DNA from: Cryptomeria japonica
Taxonomy: Eukaryota > Streptophyta > Pinopsida > Cupressales > Cupressaceae
DNA length: 64,000 nucleotides
Direction of reading: 5' to 3'
Assembly: GCF_030272615.1 (NCBI RefSeq)
Contig: NC_081410.1
Location: 225,173,415 to 225,237,414 of the forward strand
Of the stretch, positions 1 through 10,349 are shown piece after piece. The notes beneath the pieces were generated by a model. That model was not told the origin of the DNA. It saw only the letters and a list, made by a program, of their open reading frames with translations, and ran no database searches. The translations under genes were made by a program, and so were the position numbers. Position 1 is the stretch's first letter, and each line of letters opens with the position of its first letter.

Positions 1-1642
1 TTTTCAGCCATGCGTTAGTGTTGGCCAAGATAGGCTGAAATCTGTTAAGGATGGAGACGCACTCCTTGTGTGACCATTGGATCAAAGGAAGTGGAGCTTC
101 CTCAACCCTTCGTGAAATGTATTCAGGATCAAGTATATGCCCGTCATCGATCATCCCTTGTGGGATATCCGCCAAGTTTAAGTCAACAATTTGCTCAACA
201 GTGAGCCTGCAGTAATCCATCTTCAGAACTTCGACTTCCGTGCGGAGATCTACCCAAATGTCTTCAATGCGATGAACATGCACAAAGGATTTCTTGATCT
301 TCTCCTTCATACCTCTATAATCAAAATCAGCTCTAGGTTTGAACCTCTTAAGCTTGATTTCCTGCAATTCAACCTCCATGGCCTTAGCCTTTACAGATGT
401 GACAAGGGAGTATCGACCAATTTTCAATGGGTTTGTGCTAGAGATCCCCATTCCAACCTTGTGTCTAGCAGACTGAAAAGTATGAACAACCATGATCTGT
501 CTTCCCAACTCCATAAGAATTATATTATCGGTTGGGTATCTTGGAAGCATGTATGGCTGTCCATCATAGCATCCAATCCTTATATAGGTGAAGGTGGGAA
601 ATTGCAGGAATAAACACCCATACTCAGACACCTTGACCCATGCCTCATCTGATACTCTTTTGTTTCTAAGGTCCACGTCAAACTGACACATGAAATATCC
701 GAAGAATGCATCTTGGACTCTTCTGAAATGCAGTCTGCTAGGTTTCAATGAGAATTGGTCATAATATTCCCGAACTGGTATAAGTGAGCGATCACCCTTG
801 GTAGAAAGACCTGGAAAGTGTCTAAGTGACGCTGCTAAATATACCAAATAAGAATTCATGAAGAAGGTCATAGTGGTAGGAACTGCTGCAAGTTGTTCGC
901 ACAAAGCATCGCTGATGATTTCACCCCATGAAATGTGATGCGACTGCCGTATGAACATAATTAATTGATACATCCATGGCTCAAAGACATTAGAGTGCTC
1001 ATGGCCCATCATCCTACTGAGAAGAGTGATGGTGTCTCCTATCTCCCACTTGAAATCACAACGGTACAACTTTGCCCATCTTGAGAAGGAAGGACGTGGC
1101 TCTTGGATCCATCTATTGATGTGTCGCTTGCAATCTTTTTCCCTTTTCACATAATACTTTGCTGCACTTTCTTTGGTGATTTCCATATAAACAGGTGCAG
1201 GAGGTATTTTGAAGACCTTCTCGATTGTATCCGCATCAAGACGAATTATAGCTTCACCATCATCATTTTTGATGACTCTTGACTCTTTGTCAAAATGATG
1301 GGCGCATGCAAGAACAAACTCAGGTTCTAGGGCAGCCATTGGGAAAGAAGATGCATGATGGATATGGCTGTCCAACAGCCGCTGCAAGTTGTTATCCTGT
1401 GGATCTTCTACCCTGTGAATGAACTCTGCCATATCAACGTGCCCTATTTCCGTGTCCCTGATGCGATCCAAAGGAGAAGAAACCTGGGAAGGTGCAACCT
1501 CATTCTGGTATTTGTCATATTTGTATTTCATTTTCTTTGGAGTTGGCGATGCCGGCAAATCTGACATTGATTGTGAACCTGGAATGCTGTGATGAAGACT
1601 TAAAAGAGTTAAGGCAACATCATAATCAGCTGCAAATATCAT
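1..1642 (-). CDS. ORF3 of element A, intact copy in 3' LTR (runs off window)
   Basis: An ATG at 1642 opens a reading frame with no stop through position 1 (547 codons). It is the homologue of 14584-12944 in the other LTR, but lacks that copy's stop and frameshift. Residues ~80-330 form a helical domain with a VFKIPP motif near residue 130 and a VFEPWMYQ block near residue 210. This pattern resembles the 'putative plant transposon protein' / plant-mobile-domain-like families found in plant retroelements; the family name is inference. The other copy shows that the missing C-terminal part is a Pro/Ser/Thr-rich linker, basic patches and coiled coils. In genomic RNA this ORF would lie downstream of pol, in the 3' U3. 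A splice-acceptor-like tttgcag sits immediately after the ATG. Function unknown. Confidence 0.75.
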   Translation of the reverse strand, partial: MIFAADYDVALTLLSLHHSIPGSQSMSDLPASPTPKKMKYKYDKYQNEVAPSQVSSPLDRIRDTEIGHVDMAEFIHRVEDPQDNNLQRLLDSHIHHASSFPMAALEPEFVLACAHHFDKESRVIKNDDGEAIIRLDADTIEKVFKIPPAPVYMEITKESAAKYYVKREKDCKRHINRWIQEPRPSFSRWAKLYRCDFKWEIGDTITLLSRMMGHEHSNVFEPWMYQLIMFIRQSHHISWGEIISDALCEQLAAVPTTMTFFMNSYLVYLAASLRHFPGLSTKGDRSLIPVREYYDQFSLKPSRLHFRRVQDAFFGYFMCQFDVDLRNKRVSDEAWVKVSEYGCLFLQFPTFTYIRIGCYDGQPYMLPRYPTDNIILMELGRQIMVVHTFQSARHKVGMGISSTNPLKIGRYSLVTSVKAKAMEVELQEIKLKRFKPRADFDYRGMKEKIKKSFVHVHRIEDIWVDLRTEVEVLKMDYCRLTVEQIVDLNLADIPQGMIDDGHILDPEYISRRVEEAPLPLIQWSHKECVSILNRFQPILANTNAWLK

Positions 1643-2884
1643 TCTTATTTCTTCAAATGGGTAAAACTTTGATCTCTGAATTTCACGGTTTTGTGAGAGG
1701 AAGAGGGGAGATATGTAGAAATGGGAAAATCTTGACTTTGACCAATTTCGGATCTTGGGAGAATTTTCGCAAGTATACAAGTTGGAAAGGACATACATGC
1801 AATCGGGGTTTTAAAACCCAAATACAAGTACACTTGTAAATTCGAAAATGGAGAAATGGACGAAAAATGGGATTTTGACTTGCGGGAAATGATGGAAATG
1901 GAAAGTACGGATATGGGGAACGTGAATGAATAGAAACGGGAATATCCGGGAAAGTCATTTTTATGAAAATGGGAAGAACTCTTCAACATGTAATCCGGTT
2001 TTTAAAACCCGAATTTGCAAGGGAGGGGTATTTCACACTTTTCAAGCTTGGAATTTTAACCAAAAATGATTAAATTCCTTAATTGTAGGGGAAGAACAAA
2101 AATTTCCAGCGAACTTGTAATTGAGATTAAAAATCCCAAATACAAGTTAAGAGGGAATTTTGAGAAGAACAATGCAATTCAACAATTGCATTTCAAGGGG
2201 AAGATTTCTTTCACGAAAACCAAATTTTTGTTTGGGGAAGAATATCACATGCCAAAAAATGTAACTAAAAACGAAAAATAAAGAAAACAAGAAAATAATA
2301 AAATGAAGAGAAGAAAGGAAGGAGAACATACCTTTCTTAAAAATGCAAAATGCTTCTCCAATAATGCAACAATTCTTGAGATGAAGAAGCAAAACCGGAA
2401 TATCAAACCCTTATCACGTTTTTTGTAAAAATGCCCCAAATATAGCAGCAATCTTAAACTTGGAGGACCAAAATGCCAATGAGAGTGTGCATCCAAGCAA
2501 AACGCCTAAGGTAGAGGAAGAAGCAATGATCCAAATGATTGAAAACGCTGCCAAAGGGAGAAAACGTGGCCAAAGGAAATCACGTGGCCACCATAATAAA
2601 CTCCAACGACATCATTAAATGGTGCGAAAACCCTCTCACCCTCCACGCCTAGGTAGAAGAAGACAAAACGCTTAAGGAGACTGCAGATTTATGAAGTAAA
2701 AAATGCCCAAAATGTGGGTTTAAAGAACCACGTTTTTTGCTGATTTAGCTCCAAAAACCAGTCAATATAACCTCCATTTGGCATGAAAGATGTTGATGAT
2801 TGCATGAAAATAGGGTAGAAGCAAAAACGCCTTCCTTCTCTAAAAAATCTCCACAAAAAATTGCTTTGAAATCTTCAACAAATC

Positions 2885-3175
2885 AATTTTGCATGAAAAT
2901 CGGGTTTTGGGAGACACATGACAAGTTCGATTTGTCCAAAATGAAGCAAATCGGGTTTTAGATAGAAAATAACAAGTTCGATTTTCACTTTTCCCACTTT
3001 CATGTCAAAATTGGGTTTTTTAAGACAAATAGCAAGTTTAATTTTTCACTTTTTCACTCATCAAGCCAAAATCGGGTTTTTTTGGACAAATGACAAGTTT
3101 AAAATTGTCAAAAATGCACTTTCATGTCAAAATCGGGTTTTTTGGAACAAACTGCAAGTTTAAAAATACTTGTAA
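2885..3175 (-). repeat. Degenerate ~60-70 bp tandem repeat in U3 of left LTR
   Basis: Five or so units each contain the words aaaatcgggtttt, gacaaat and caagttt, separated by T-rich filler. The same array is at about 15860-16190 in the right LTR. Repeats of this kind in U3 are often enhancer-like, but nothing here proves that. Confidence 0.6.
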
Positions 3176-3729
3176 AAGGGAAATAAAATCCCTACAACAA
3201 GTTAAAAACACTTGCACATATGTAATGGGGATTTAAAATCCCTATTACATGTGAAAACCATTAAAGTAGGGGTTTTTTGAACAAACTGCTAGTTTACTTG
3301 CAGTTGAGCCAAAAAATCCCTATTTTAACTAAAAATGACCAAAAAACAATAAAAAGATAAAAACATTAAAGGGGAAACTTAAAATAAATTACAAGTGACA
3401 TATTTAAAATAAAAGTGCACATGTAATTGATCAAAAATTCCCCTACAAAGACCATAACAATGAATATCATTAAAACTTGCAGTTTGAAGAAAATTCTCCA
3501 CCTGCAGTCTGGGTTTTAAAACCCGAAATTGAAGGAAAGGCATAGCAAACGAACCCAGAATTGGACGAAATTCGAAACGTAGTTCGAGAATGGACTGAGG
3601 ATCAAGCTAGTCCAAGGATTAGTCGAAATTTTGCCTCAGGAAGCGTGCCATAGAGTAAAAATTTCCATTTTTTCATAAAAATTTCACCGTAGTGGTCCTT
3701 CATATTTGGAAACAAAAATGAGGACAATA

Positions 3730-3912
3730 ACTGGCTCTGACTGGGGAATTCTTTCATTTGTCCTTCAAGATTATGAGAGAAAAGAATCTAGAACTCTAAG
3801 TGCCTTCCTCTTATCCATTGGGTCACAGGGTCAAACAAAGCAAAAACAAACAAACGAAGGACGAAAAACAAACAAGAGAAAGACATTATGTACAAAAAGT
3901 TACCTCGAATCT
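3730..3912 (-). other. Spacer between integrase stop and 3' LTR of element A
   Basis: About 180 bp without coding potential between the end of pol and the LTR. The polypurine tract expected just upstream of the LTR is poor here: on the minus strand only aaatgaaagaa stands out, about 20 bp before the LTR start. Confidence 0.4.
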
Positions 3913-4221
3913 TCATTCAAAGTAGTGCTTCAAATGTTGACCATTATACGGCAGTGCAAATGGTGTTCCATCATGATAAGCCAAGATAAAACTATCTTCT
4001 CTAGCAATACGGTGAATGGTGAAGGGTCCTCGCCAAAGAGAATCAAATTTGCCATGTAAACCTTTCGGTTCCCTTCGCTTATCCCAAAGCAAAACACGAT
4101 CACCAACTTGGAATCCTTTTTGCTTTGCTTTCTTATCAAAAAGAATTTTGACCTGTTGCTGATGCTGAGCAATTCGGTCTACCACTTGTGTTCTTTGTTC
4201 TTCCAGCTGGGAAAGATACAT
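3913..4221 (-). CDS. Element A integrase C-terminal segment (frameshifted from pol)
   Basis: This 102-codon frame continues the integrase after a one-base shift near 4221-4235; the upstream pol frame reads out to a stop at 4136. It carries the usual Gypsy C-terminal pattern, a QVGDRVLLWDKR block followed by a GPFTIHRI block (GPY/F-type module). It binds DNA in related integrases. The break is either a real frameshift mutation or a sequence error in an A/T-rich stretch (cctttttgtc). The rest of pol is almost undamaged, so an error is possible. Confidence 0.75.
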   Translation of the reverse strand: MYLSQLEEQRTQVVDRIAQHQQQVKILFDKKAKQKGFQVGDRVLLWDKRREPKGLHGKFDSLWRGPFTIHRIAREDSFILAYHDGTPFALPYNGQHLKHYFE

Positions 4222-6985
4222 GATCCTTTTTGTCTAAAGCATTCTCATAAGTTTGATCCTCAATTGCTTTAGATAACTTGAGAGCAGGAAGTTCCAAAGT
4301 GATGGGTATTTCTGCATTTATCCCATAAAGAAGCTGAAATGGTGACATACCAATAGCCCTTTTAGGTGTAATCCTGTCCGCCCATAAAGCATCAAAAAGA
4401 GCCTTATGCCAGGACCTTTGATTTTCCTCCACAAGTTTGCAAATAATAGTAATCAAATTCTTGTTACTAGATTCCGCCTGACCATTACCTTGGGGATAGT
4501 AATCAGATGAATGAGTTAACAAGATATTATACTCAAAGCAAAATTGTGAAATTTCTGAGGAAGAGAAGGTAGCTGCATTATCAGTCACAATTTTGAATGG
4601 AACACCAAACCTGGAAATAATATTCTCCTTAAGGAATCTGCATACTACCTCAGAAGTAGCCTTCTTTACTGGTATGGCTTCCACCCACTTGGTGAAATAA
4701 TCAGTAGCTGTAAGGACATAGGAATGACCTGCACTTGAGGAGGGATTGATCACACCAATGAAATCAATGCCCCATTGCCGGAAAGGTTCTTCAACAATAA
4801 CGGGCTTCAATGGTAATGCTGCAAGCTTTGCTTTGCCTACAAATTGCTGACAATGTACACACTTACGTACCCACCGGAAAGCATCTTGAAAGAGTGTAGG
4901 CCAATAATATTTTGCTCTCAAAATTTTATGAGCGGTCACTGGCGCAGAAAAATGTCCACCACAAGCCTTGTCATGGAAAGATTCCAGCAATTTAGTTTGT
5001 TGCGCTTTGTCAACACAACGGAGGAAAGTACCATCAATGGCTTTTTTGTACAAACCAGTATCCCATAATACGAAGTTTGCAGCGTTCAACTTGATACTTC
5101 TTTTTTCCTTGAATGTCAAATGTTGTGGACATTCGCCATAGGTCAAGAAAAATGCTATATTAGAGTACCATTCATCAGTAGTACTAACAAACAACACCTT
5201 GGGAAGATCTTCCGAATCATCCAATTCTCGCTCCTTCAGAATACCTTCCGCCATCAGCTGATAGAGTCCTCTTCCTCGAACAAGCTTTGTAGGCTTGATC
5301 TCCAAGTCATACTTTTGGATTTTTGCGATCCAATTTCCTCTTTTTGTGCCAAACTCCTGTTGTGTTAAAATAGATTTTACTGATGTATCAGGAACTAACA
5401 CAATGGTATGAGAATTCAAGATGTAAAAACGGAAGTTCTTAACTGCTTTAACCACCGCATAGGCATTCTTCTCAATAGAGGAATACTTGAATTCATGAGA
5501 CTTCAGAGGACAACTCATGAAAGCGATAGGAGATTCAATTCCTTCTGAATTTTTTTGCATCAGAATAGCTGACAGAGTATGCTCGGAAGCATAGCTATAC
5601 ATAATGAACTCCTTGGTGTAGTTGGGACAAACCAACACGGGTGCATGAGCAATTGCATCTTTGATTTCATTGAATGTCGCTCTTCCTTCAGAATTCCAAT
5701 GGAAAGAAGACTTTCCTTTCATCATGTCCACAATATGACGAGTCTTCTTCGCAAAGTCAGGAATGAATCTTCGCAGAAAATTAACCTTACCAAAAAAGGA
5801 ATGAACAACAGTCTTGTTGGATGGCAAAGGGAGATTCTGAATAGATTTAACCCTCTCAGGATCAACTTTTATACCCTCCTTGGAAACAATGTGACCAAGA
5901 AGTTTTCCTTCCGTCACCCCAAAAATTGACTTCTTGGGATTAAGAGAGATGCCATGCTTGCGACATCTTTCAAGTACATCTTGTAGATGAAAAAGATGAT
6001 TCTCACAATCTTTAGAAAAAACAGTAAGATCATCAAGATATACTACAATATACCTTCCCACAATACCACGGAAAGCTAAGTCCATAGCTCGTTGGAAAGT
6101 AGCCCCTGCATTGATCAACTCGAAAGGCATTCTGCGGTATGCAAATGTACCCCATGGAGTGGTGAATGCAGTCTTGTGTTGATCAGGTTCACTAACCTCA
6201 ATCTGATTGTATCTCGAAAATCCATCTAGCATAGATAGCATCTCGGAGCCTATCACCGTTTGCAAGACTTGATCCATGATTGGCAATGGATAATTGTCCT
6301 TGAGTGATAGCTGATTAAGATTTCTAAAATCCACATAGATATGTATTTCCCCATTCTTCTTACGCACTGGTACTATATTCGCCAACCATGTTGAATGATG
6401 GATGGGAAAGATAATCCGAGCATCAAGCATCTTTTGAACTTCAGAAAGAATGGTACCTGAAATCTTCGGATTATATTGGCGTTGCTTCTGTCTGAAAGGT
6501 TCCGCGCCAAGCTTGAGAGGAATGTCATGTTGCACTTCCTTGGGTTGGAAGGACTTTAGATCATCATATGAGTACACCAAGAAATCATGGTATTGGCGCA
6601 AAAGCTGAATAAACTGATCTTTCTCATCTGAAGTGCAGTTATTGCCAATATTGACAAACTTTGGATCTCTGGTAGATCCAATATTATATTTCTCATATCC
6701 CATAGGAGAATTAGTACTTTCTTGTTGACGTCTCTTGATATAATGATCATGTTGATCGAAAAGTTTTTCAAGAGAAACCAACCCCTTGGGAATTTTATTT
6801 CCTTTCAGCTGAAGGATATTTTCATCTGATTCAGATGATGTATCAGGCACCGAATCTGATGACAAAGAAGGAGGAGAATTACTTCCTTCAAAATACAGGT
6901 TGTTGAAACCATCCTCAGCTTGCAAGAAATTATTGATCTGCTTATCATCATTGAAGATCTGCCAATGATCCCAATTATCAGGCAC
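4136..6985 (-). CDS. Element A RT - RNase H - integrase block
   Basis: A 949-codon frame. The reverse transcriptase has an IYVDFRNLN block and the catalytic YLDD at about residues 316-319 (6040-6029). The native RNase H follows, but its first catalytic Asp region reads YSYASE instead of the usual TDAS, so this domain is probably a non-catalytic connection domain. The integrase has an HHCC zinc finger (CVHC near residue 708) and a complete D,D,E triad (WGIDF, VTDN, GQAES). The listed start is a GTG; the frame continues upstream and only a UAG at 7013-7015 separates it from the protease/RNase H block. It is therefore most likely the middle of one polyprotein, not a separate gene. Confidence 0.9.
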   Translation of the reverse strand: MPDNWDHWQIFNDDKQINNFLQAEDGFNNLYFEGSNSPPSLSSDSVPDTSSESDENILQLKGNKIPKGLVSLEKLFDQHDHYIKRRQQESTNSPMGYEKYNIGSTRDPKFVNIGNNCTSDEKDQFIQLLRQYHDFLVYSYDDLKSFQPKEVQHDIPLKLGAEPFRQKQRQYNPKISGTILSEVQKMLDARIIFPIHHSTWLANIVPVRKKNGEIHIYVDFRNLNQLSLKDNYPLPIMDQVLQTVIGSEMLSMLDGFSRYNQIEVSEPDQHKTAFTTPWGTFAYRRMPFELINAGATFQRAMDLAFRGIVGRYIVVYLDDLTVFSKDCENHLFHLQDVLERCRKHGISLNPKKSIFGVTEGKLLGHIVSKEGIKVDPERVKSIQNLPLPSNKTVVHSFFGKVNFLRRFIPDFAKKTRHIVDMMKGKSSFHWNSEGRATFNEIKDAIAHAPVLVCPNYTKEFIMYSYASEHTLSAILMQKNSEGIESPIAFMSCPLKSHEFKYSSIEKNAYAVVKAVKNFRFYILNSHTIVLVPDTSVKSILTQQEFGTKRGNWIAKIQKYDLEIKPTKLVRGRGLYQLMAEGILKERELDDSEDLPKVLFVSTTDEWYSNIAFFLTYGECPQHLTFKEKRSIKLNAANFVLWDTGLYKKAIDGTFLRCVDKAQQTKLLESFHDKACGGHFSAPVTAHKILRAKYYWPTLFQDAFRWVRKCVHCQQFVGKAKLAALPLKPVIVEEPFRQWGIDFIGVINPSSSAGHSYVLTATDYFTKWVEAIPVKKATSEVVCRFLKENIISRFGVPFKIVTDNAATFSSSEISQFCFEYNILLTHSSDYYPQGNGQAESSNKNLITIICKLVEENQRSWHKALFDALWADRITPKRAIGMSPFQLLYGINAEIPITLELPALKLSKAIEDQTYENALDKKDHVSFPAGRTKNTSGRPNCSASATGQNSF

Positions 6986-7012
6986 ACTAGGTCTGCAGAT
7001 TATCTCAATAAT

Positions 7013-9028
7013 CTATTTCTCTTGACCAAAGTCAAGATGAGGGATTAAGGAAGTAGCTAAAACAGCAAGAGAATCAGCTCTATCATTGTATTCACGAGGA
7101 ACAACTGAGATATTAAAAGAATCGAAATCTTCAATATTCTCCCATACCAAATTGCGGTAATGCTTGAGTCTGTCATTCTTAGTTTGATATATGTTTCTCA
7201 CTTGACAAACAATTAATTCTGCATCACCTTGGGCATGAAGATTTCTGATTCCTCTTTTCAATGCAACACTCATTCCTAACAAAAGTGACTCATATTCAGT
7301 TGTATTGTTGGTATTAGCAAATTGCAACTTGAAAGAGTAAGGGAAGATCTCTCCCTTGGGAGATATAAGAACTACACCAGCTCCGGATCCATTTGTAGCG
7401 CAGCTGCCATCAAATTCAAGCGTCCATACATCATTTGAATTGTTGTTAGAGCTGCCTTCATCCGAGATGAGCGCATTGTGGAAAGAAAAGTTTTCATCTT
7501 CTTCCATGGGAGAGGATGAACTTTCCTCTTGAATAGACGAAGAATGAAGCTCTTCTTGCCGAGGATGTGATTGGATACTTTCATCAGCAAATGAAGATGT
7601 GACTTCTTCAATCATAACATATGAACTGGATGACCCATCTTCTGATGCTTGATCCTGATCGGTATCATCAAACTTTTCATTTGCTGAAAGTAATGAAATA
7701 TCAGAGCTACTAGAAGGATAATCTTCAGTAAATTCTGAAATTTCATCTATATGGAGGTAATAATTCCCAAAACCCGAAGATTCAAAGAGAATCTGAGCAT
7801 GAGGGTCATTGGTCTTGACAACCGTGTACTTGGTTTCTCTTTCAAGAATTAACTTCTGCACAACACCTTTGACAGGTATTCTTGCTTCTGTCATATCCAT
7901 GCTGAGTTCACCTCCAACATCTTTACAAAAATTACGGCCAAGTAACATTCCGTATGATGCAGGAATGTCAGCCACCAAGATAGTCATCTTTATTTTATTA
8001 TCCGGAAAAGTAGCAAATGCAAATTGCGCGTCCTTGATTTGCCCAATAAGGGGCACTTGCTTGTTCTCCATGGAATAACAATGACCAAAAGTTTTGGTCA
8101 AGGTCAGCCCCAAAGCTTGAGCAACTTTTGCGGGCATGACGTTATCAGAAGCACCAGAATCCAAGACACAATTTCTTAATTGAAAACCATTGATCAACAA
8201 GGAAATGTAAAAAGGTTCTATCTTTCCTTGGGTAGTAGATGGAATGGTCACCAAATGATTGGGCAAATTCTTGGGTTCTTGTGGGATAGTGTTTTCAAGT
8301 ATAGGACGAGTCTCCTTACTTTTAACAAAATCAGCTAATCTATCAAATTGATCAGGATTAGCTTGTAAATACTCAACTTCGGACATTTGAATCTTAGTCT
8401 TCCTAGCATGGTCAATAATATCAAAAGCTTGAAATGAACCAGCTAGAAAGGGATTAACATTGTCCGATAATGGGTTGGGGTTGGGCATACTGGGCTTGGG
8501 ATCAACAGATGAAGCAAGAGGAGGACTTTTGTTACTTACTTTGATTTTCGCTGCATCCTTTGGAATATAAGGCAGCGGTGTTCCTCTTTTAGCAATAACA
8601 ACAGGTGATTGTAAATCACTTGTGATCTTTGCAGCTTCTTCTTGCTGGGCCAACCGGGTCTGGGATCTTGTCGTTACAGCAAATGCTTGGCTATGAGCCC
8701 TATCGGTAGCAACAGAGTCATCATAGTGCATGTAACGTATAGTAGAGTCGCCAGTCACTTCTTCTTCTTCTTGTTGAGGAAGAGCAACTTCATCGAACTG
8801 ATAATCAAAATAAGAAGACTCATTTTGATCAGTCTCATAATAGCCAACTGCTGCCTTTGAAGGAGGTGGCTCAAGCGCAAGTCTCTCCGGAGGGGGAGGC
8901 AACTTGGGTTGATTTTTGGCAGCATAACTGGCAGCAGTATTAGGATATGTCCTTGGGATATCCTTGTACGGTGCGGGGTAGGAATTCTGAGATACTTGCT
9001 TCTTTAAAGCAAGAAGTTCATTTGCCAA
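7013..9028 (-). CDS. Element A protease - archaeal-type RNase H block
   Basis: A 671-codon frame in the same phase as gag and RT. The aspartic protease has LDSGASDN around residue 290 (near 8160) and GMLLGRNF downstream. A ~100-residue Ser/Glu/Asp-rich linker follows. The C-terminal ~130 residues (7425-7030) form a complete ribonuclease H with WTLEFDGS, NTTEYES and NDRADSLA motifs, the pattern of the archaeal-type RNase H known as the second RNase H of Tat-lineage elements. The block lies before the RT, not between native RNase H and integrase. The apparent start is a TTG directly after the gag UAG, so independent initiation is unlikely. Confidence 0.87.
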   Translation of the reverse strand: MANELLALKKQVSQNSYPAPYKDIPRTYPNTAASYAAKNQPKLPPPPERLALEPPPSKAAVGYYETDQNESSYFDYQFDEVALPQQEEEEVTGDSTIRYMHYDDSVATDRAHSQAFAVTTRSQTRLAQQEEAAKITSDLQSPVVIAKRGTPLPYIPKDAAKIKVSNKSPPLASSVDPKPSMPNPNPLSDNVNPFLAGSFQAFDIIDHARKTKIQMSEVEYLQANPDQFDRLADFVKSKETRPILENTIPQEPKNLPNHLVTIPSTTQGKIEPFYISLLINGFQLRNCVLDSGASDNVMPAKVAQALGLTLTKTFGHCYSMENKQVPLIGQIKDAQFAFATFPDNKIKMTILVADIPASYGMLLGRNFCKDVGGELSMDMTEARIPVKGVVQKLILERETKYTVVKTNDPHAQILFESSGFGNYYLHIDEISEFTEDYPSSSSDISLLSANEKFDDTDQDQASEDGSSSSYVMIEEVTSSFADESIQSHPRQEELHSSSIQEESSSSPMEEDENFSFHNALISDEGSSNNNSNDVWTLEFDGSCATNGSGAGVVLISPKGEIFPYSFKLQFANTNNTTEYESLLLGMSVALKRGIRNLHAQGDAELIVCQVRNIYQTKNDRLKHYRNLVWENIEDFDSFNISVVPREYNDRADSLAVLATSLIPHLDFGQEK

Positions 9029-9031
9029 TTT

Positions 9032-9910
9032 CTATACCATAGGATCGGTAGAACCAGAAAATGAACCATCCATATGCGAACCTCCTTTGGACCGATTAGA
9101 ATCCTTTTTGATCTTACCAGCTAAGATCAAATCGTCCTCAATTTCAGTAGCCATTGATTGAGCAACTTCTAAATCAGCAGGAGATGCTTGTCTTAAGAAG
9201 AAACTGACCTCGGGCAATTGAGTTTTGATGAAAAAACACTTGAGGTTTTTAGGAGTAGGCTTAGAATTAACAGGAATTCTATTTGCTAATTTGTTAAATT
9301 TAGCAATGAATTCACGCATGCCGTCATGCGTATCCTTCTTCATTTGTGTCAATTGGGCCAACAAGGCGTGCTCATCTTCTGCAGGCTTGAAATGTTCCTC
9401 GAACTTGTCTCTCAACGAGTTCCAGGAAACAATTGAACCAGCAGTAAGATTGAAAAACCAGTTGGCTGCAATACCTTGAAGAGTCTCTATAAACAACTGA
9501 ACAACAACATCTTGATGTTCAACCCCAAGAACACCACATGCCATATAAAAAGACTTGACATGTTCATTTGGGTGTTGCTTTCCATCGCCATAAAATTTGG
9601 GAAGATTTTTGCGTGAACCTTGTGGAAGCGGATGAAGAGGTGGGGTTAATGCCAAAGGACCAAAAGCTACTCCCCACGGACCAGGAGGAGGAAGCGGAGG
9701 TGGATTAGCCATATTAGGTAATGAAGGTATCAGTGGTTTGAAAAAGAAGGAAGAATTTTCACTTGGGATGGATTTCTTCTTCCTTGAAGGAGGATAACTT
9801 GTGGTTTGTGAAAGGGAAGATGTACTAGTGAGCAAAAAGGATCTAGCTCTTTCAGCAACAGATATTTCTTCTGAATATTCACCTTTCTTCCGACGAACGT
9901 AAACACGCAA
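9032..9910 (-). CDS. Element A gag (capsid-like) protein
   Basis: A 292-codon frame with a typical retrotransposon gag core at residues ~95-240 (KFYGDGKQHPNEH, then ANWFFNL, then DKFEEHFKPA). The N-terminus is basic and Ser-rich; the internal Met before NPPPLPPPGPWG (about 9713) is the more likely true start. No CCHC zinc knuckle is visible. The frame ends with UAG at 9032-9034 and continues in the same phase into the protease block. Confidence 0.85.
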   Translation of the reverse strand: MRVYVRRKKGEYSEEISVAERARSFLLTSTSSLSQTTSYPPSRKKKSIPSENSSFFFKPLIPSLPNMANPPPLPPPGPWGVAFGPLALTPPLHPLPQGSRKNLPKFYGDGKQHPNEHVKSFYMACGVLGVEHQDVVVQLFIETLQGIAANWFFNLTAGSIVSWNSLRDKFEEHFKPAEDEHALLAQLTQMKKDTHDGMREFIAKFNKLANRIPVNSKPTPKNLKCFFIKTQLPEVSFFLRQASPADLEVAQSMATEIEDDLILAGKIKKDSNRSKGGSHMDGSFSGSTDPMV

Positions 9911-10013
9911 ACTTTCCAGCTTAAAGAAATGAAAGAATTTCCAAGCTCTTCTTTCGAAAACAGCAAGACACTAGTCTTCAAACGAAAGCGCGAGGCTTCC
10001 GAATGCGTTCGTG

Positions 10014-10031
10014 TCCCCAGCAGAGTCGCCA
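10014..10031 (-). other. Primer-binding site of element A
   Basis: On the minus strand TGGCGACTCTGCTGGGGA begins six bases after the LTR end. It resembles the complement of the 3' end of plant tRNA-Arg (which gives TGGCGACTCCACTGGGGA) with two mismatches; the tRNA sequence is from memory. A tRNA-Arg PBS is known for Ogre/Tat elements. Confidence 0.7.
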
Positions 10032-10349
10032 AAAAACTGTTGGTTGAAAATTTTGTACACTTGGAAGAAATATACAAAATTGTGGTTTCAACCACAACAC
10101 ACGAGTAAAAACTCTCCTAATTAAGGGAAGGCTCCCCCTATCTAACTAAAACTGAAATAAAAACAGGATGGGACAGCAGTCTTCCTTCTTTCTTCAAGAA
10201 AGACAATATCCTTTTCTCTTCACAGAAAAGGATAGCGATTGAAAATGAACAGCAGTAACTACTTTCAAGTGAAATGAGAGAAAGGAAATGAAGTTTCCTG
10301 AAAGCGCAAAGACTTCCGTCACTTCCTTCGGTACGGGACAACAATATCA

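Larger units (their letters stand above)
1..3729 (-). mobile_element. 3' LTR of element A (partial)
   Basis: This segment repeats 12944-16742 in the same orientation almost base for base, and homology stops right after gaggacaa at 3727/16740. It is the U3 part of the downstream LTR; the remaining ~2.9 kb lies left of the window. It contains the first 547 codons of ORF3 (1642 to 1) and about 2.1 kb of non-coding U3 with AT-rich tandem repeats. Confidence 0.88.

Noticed and set aside
191-613. 140-codon plus-strand frame, and the similar one at 13065-13418
   Set aside because: They are antisense shadows of ORF3 in the LTRs of element A.
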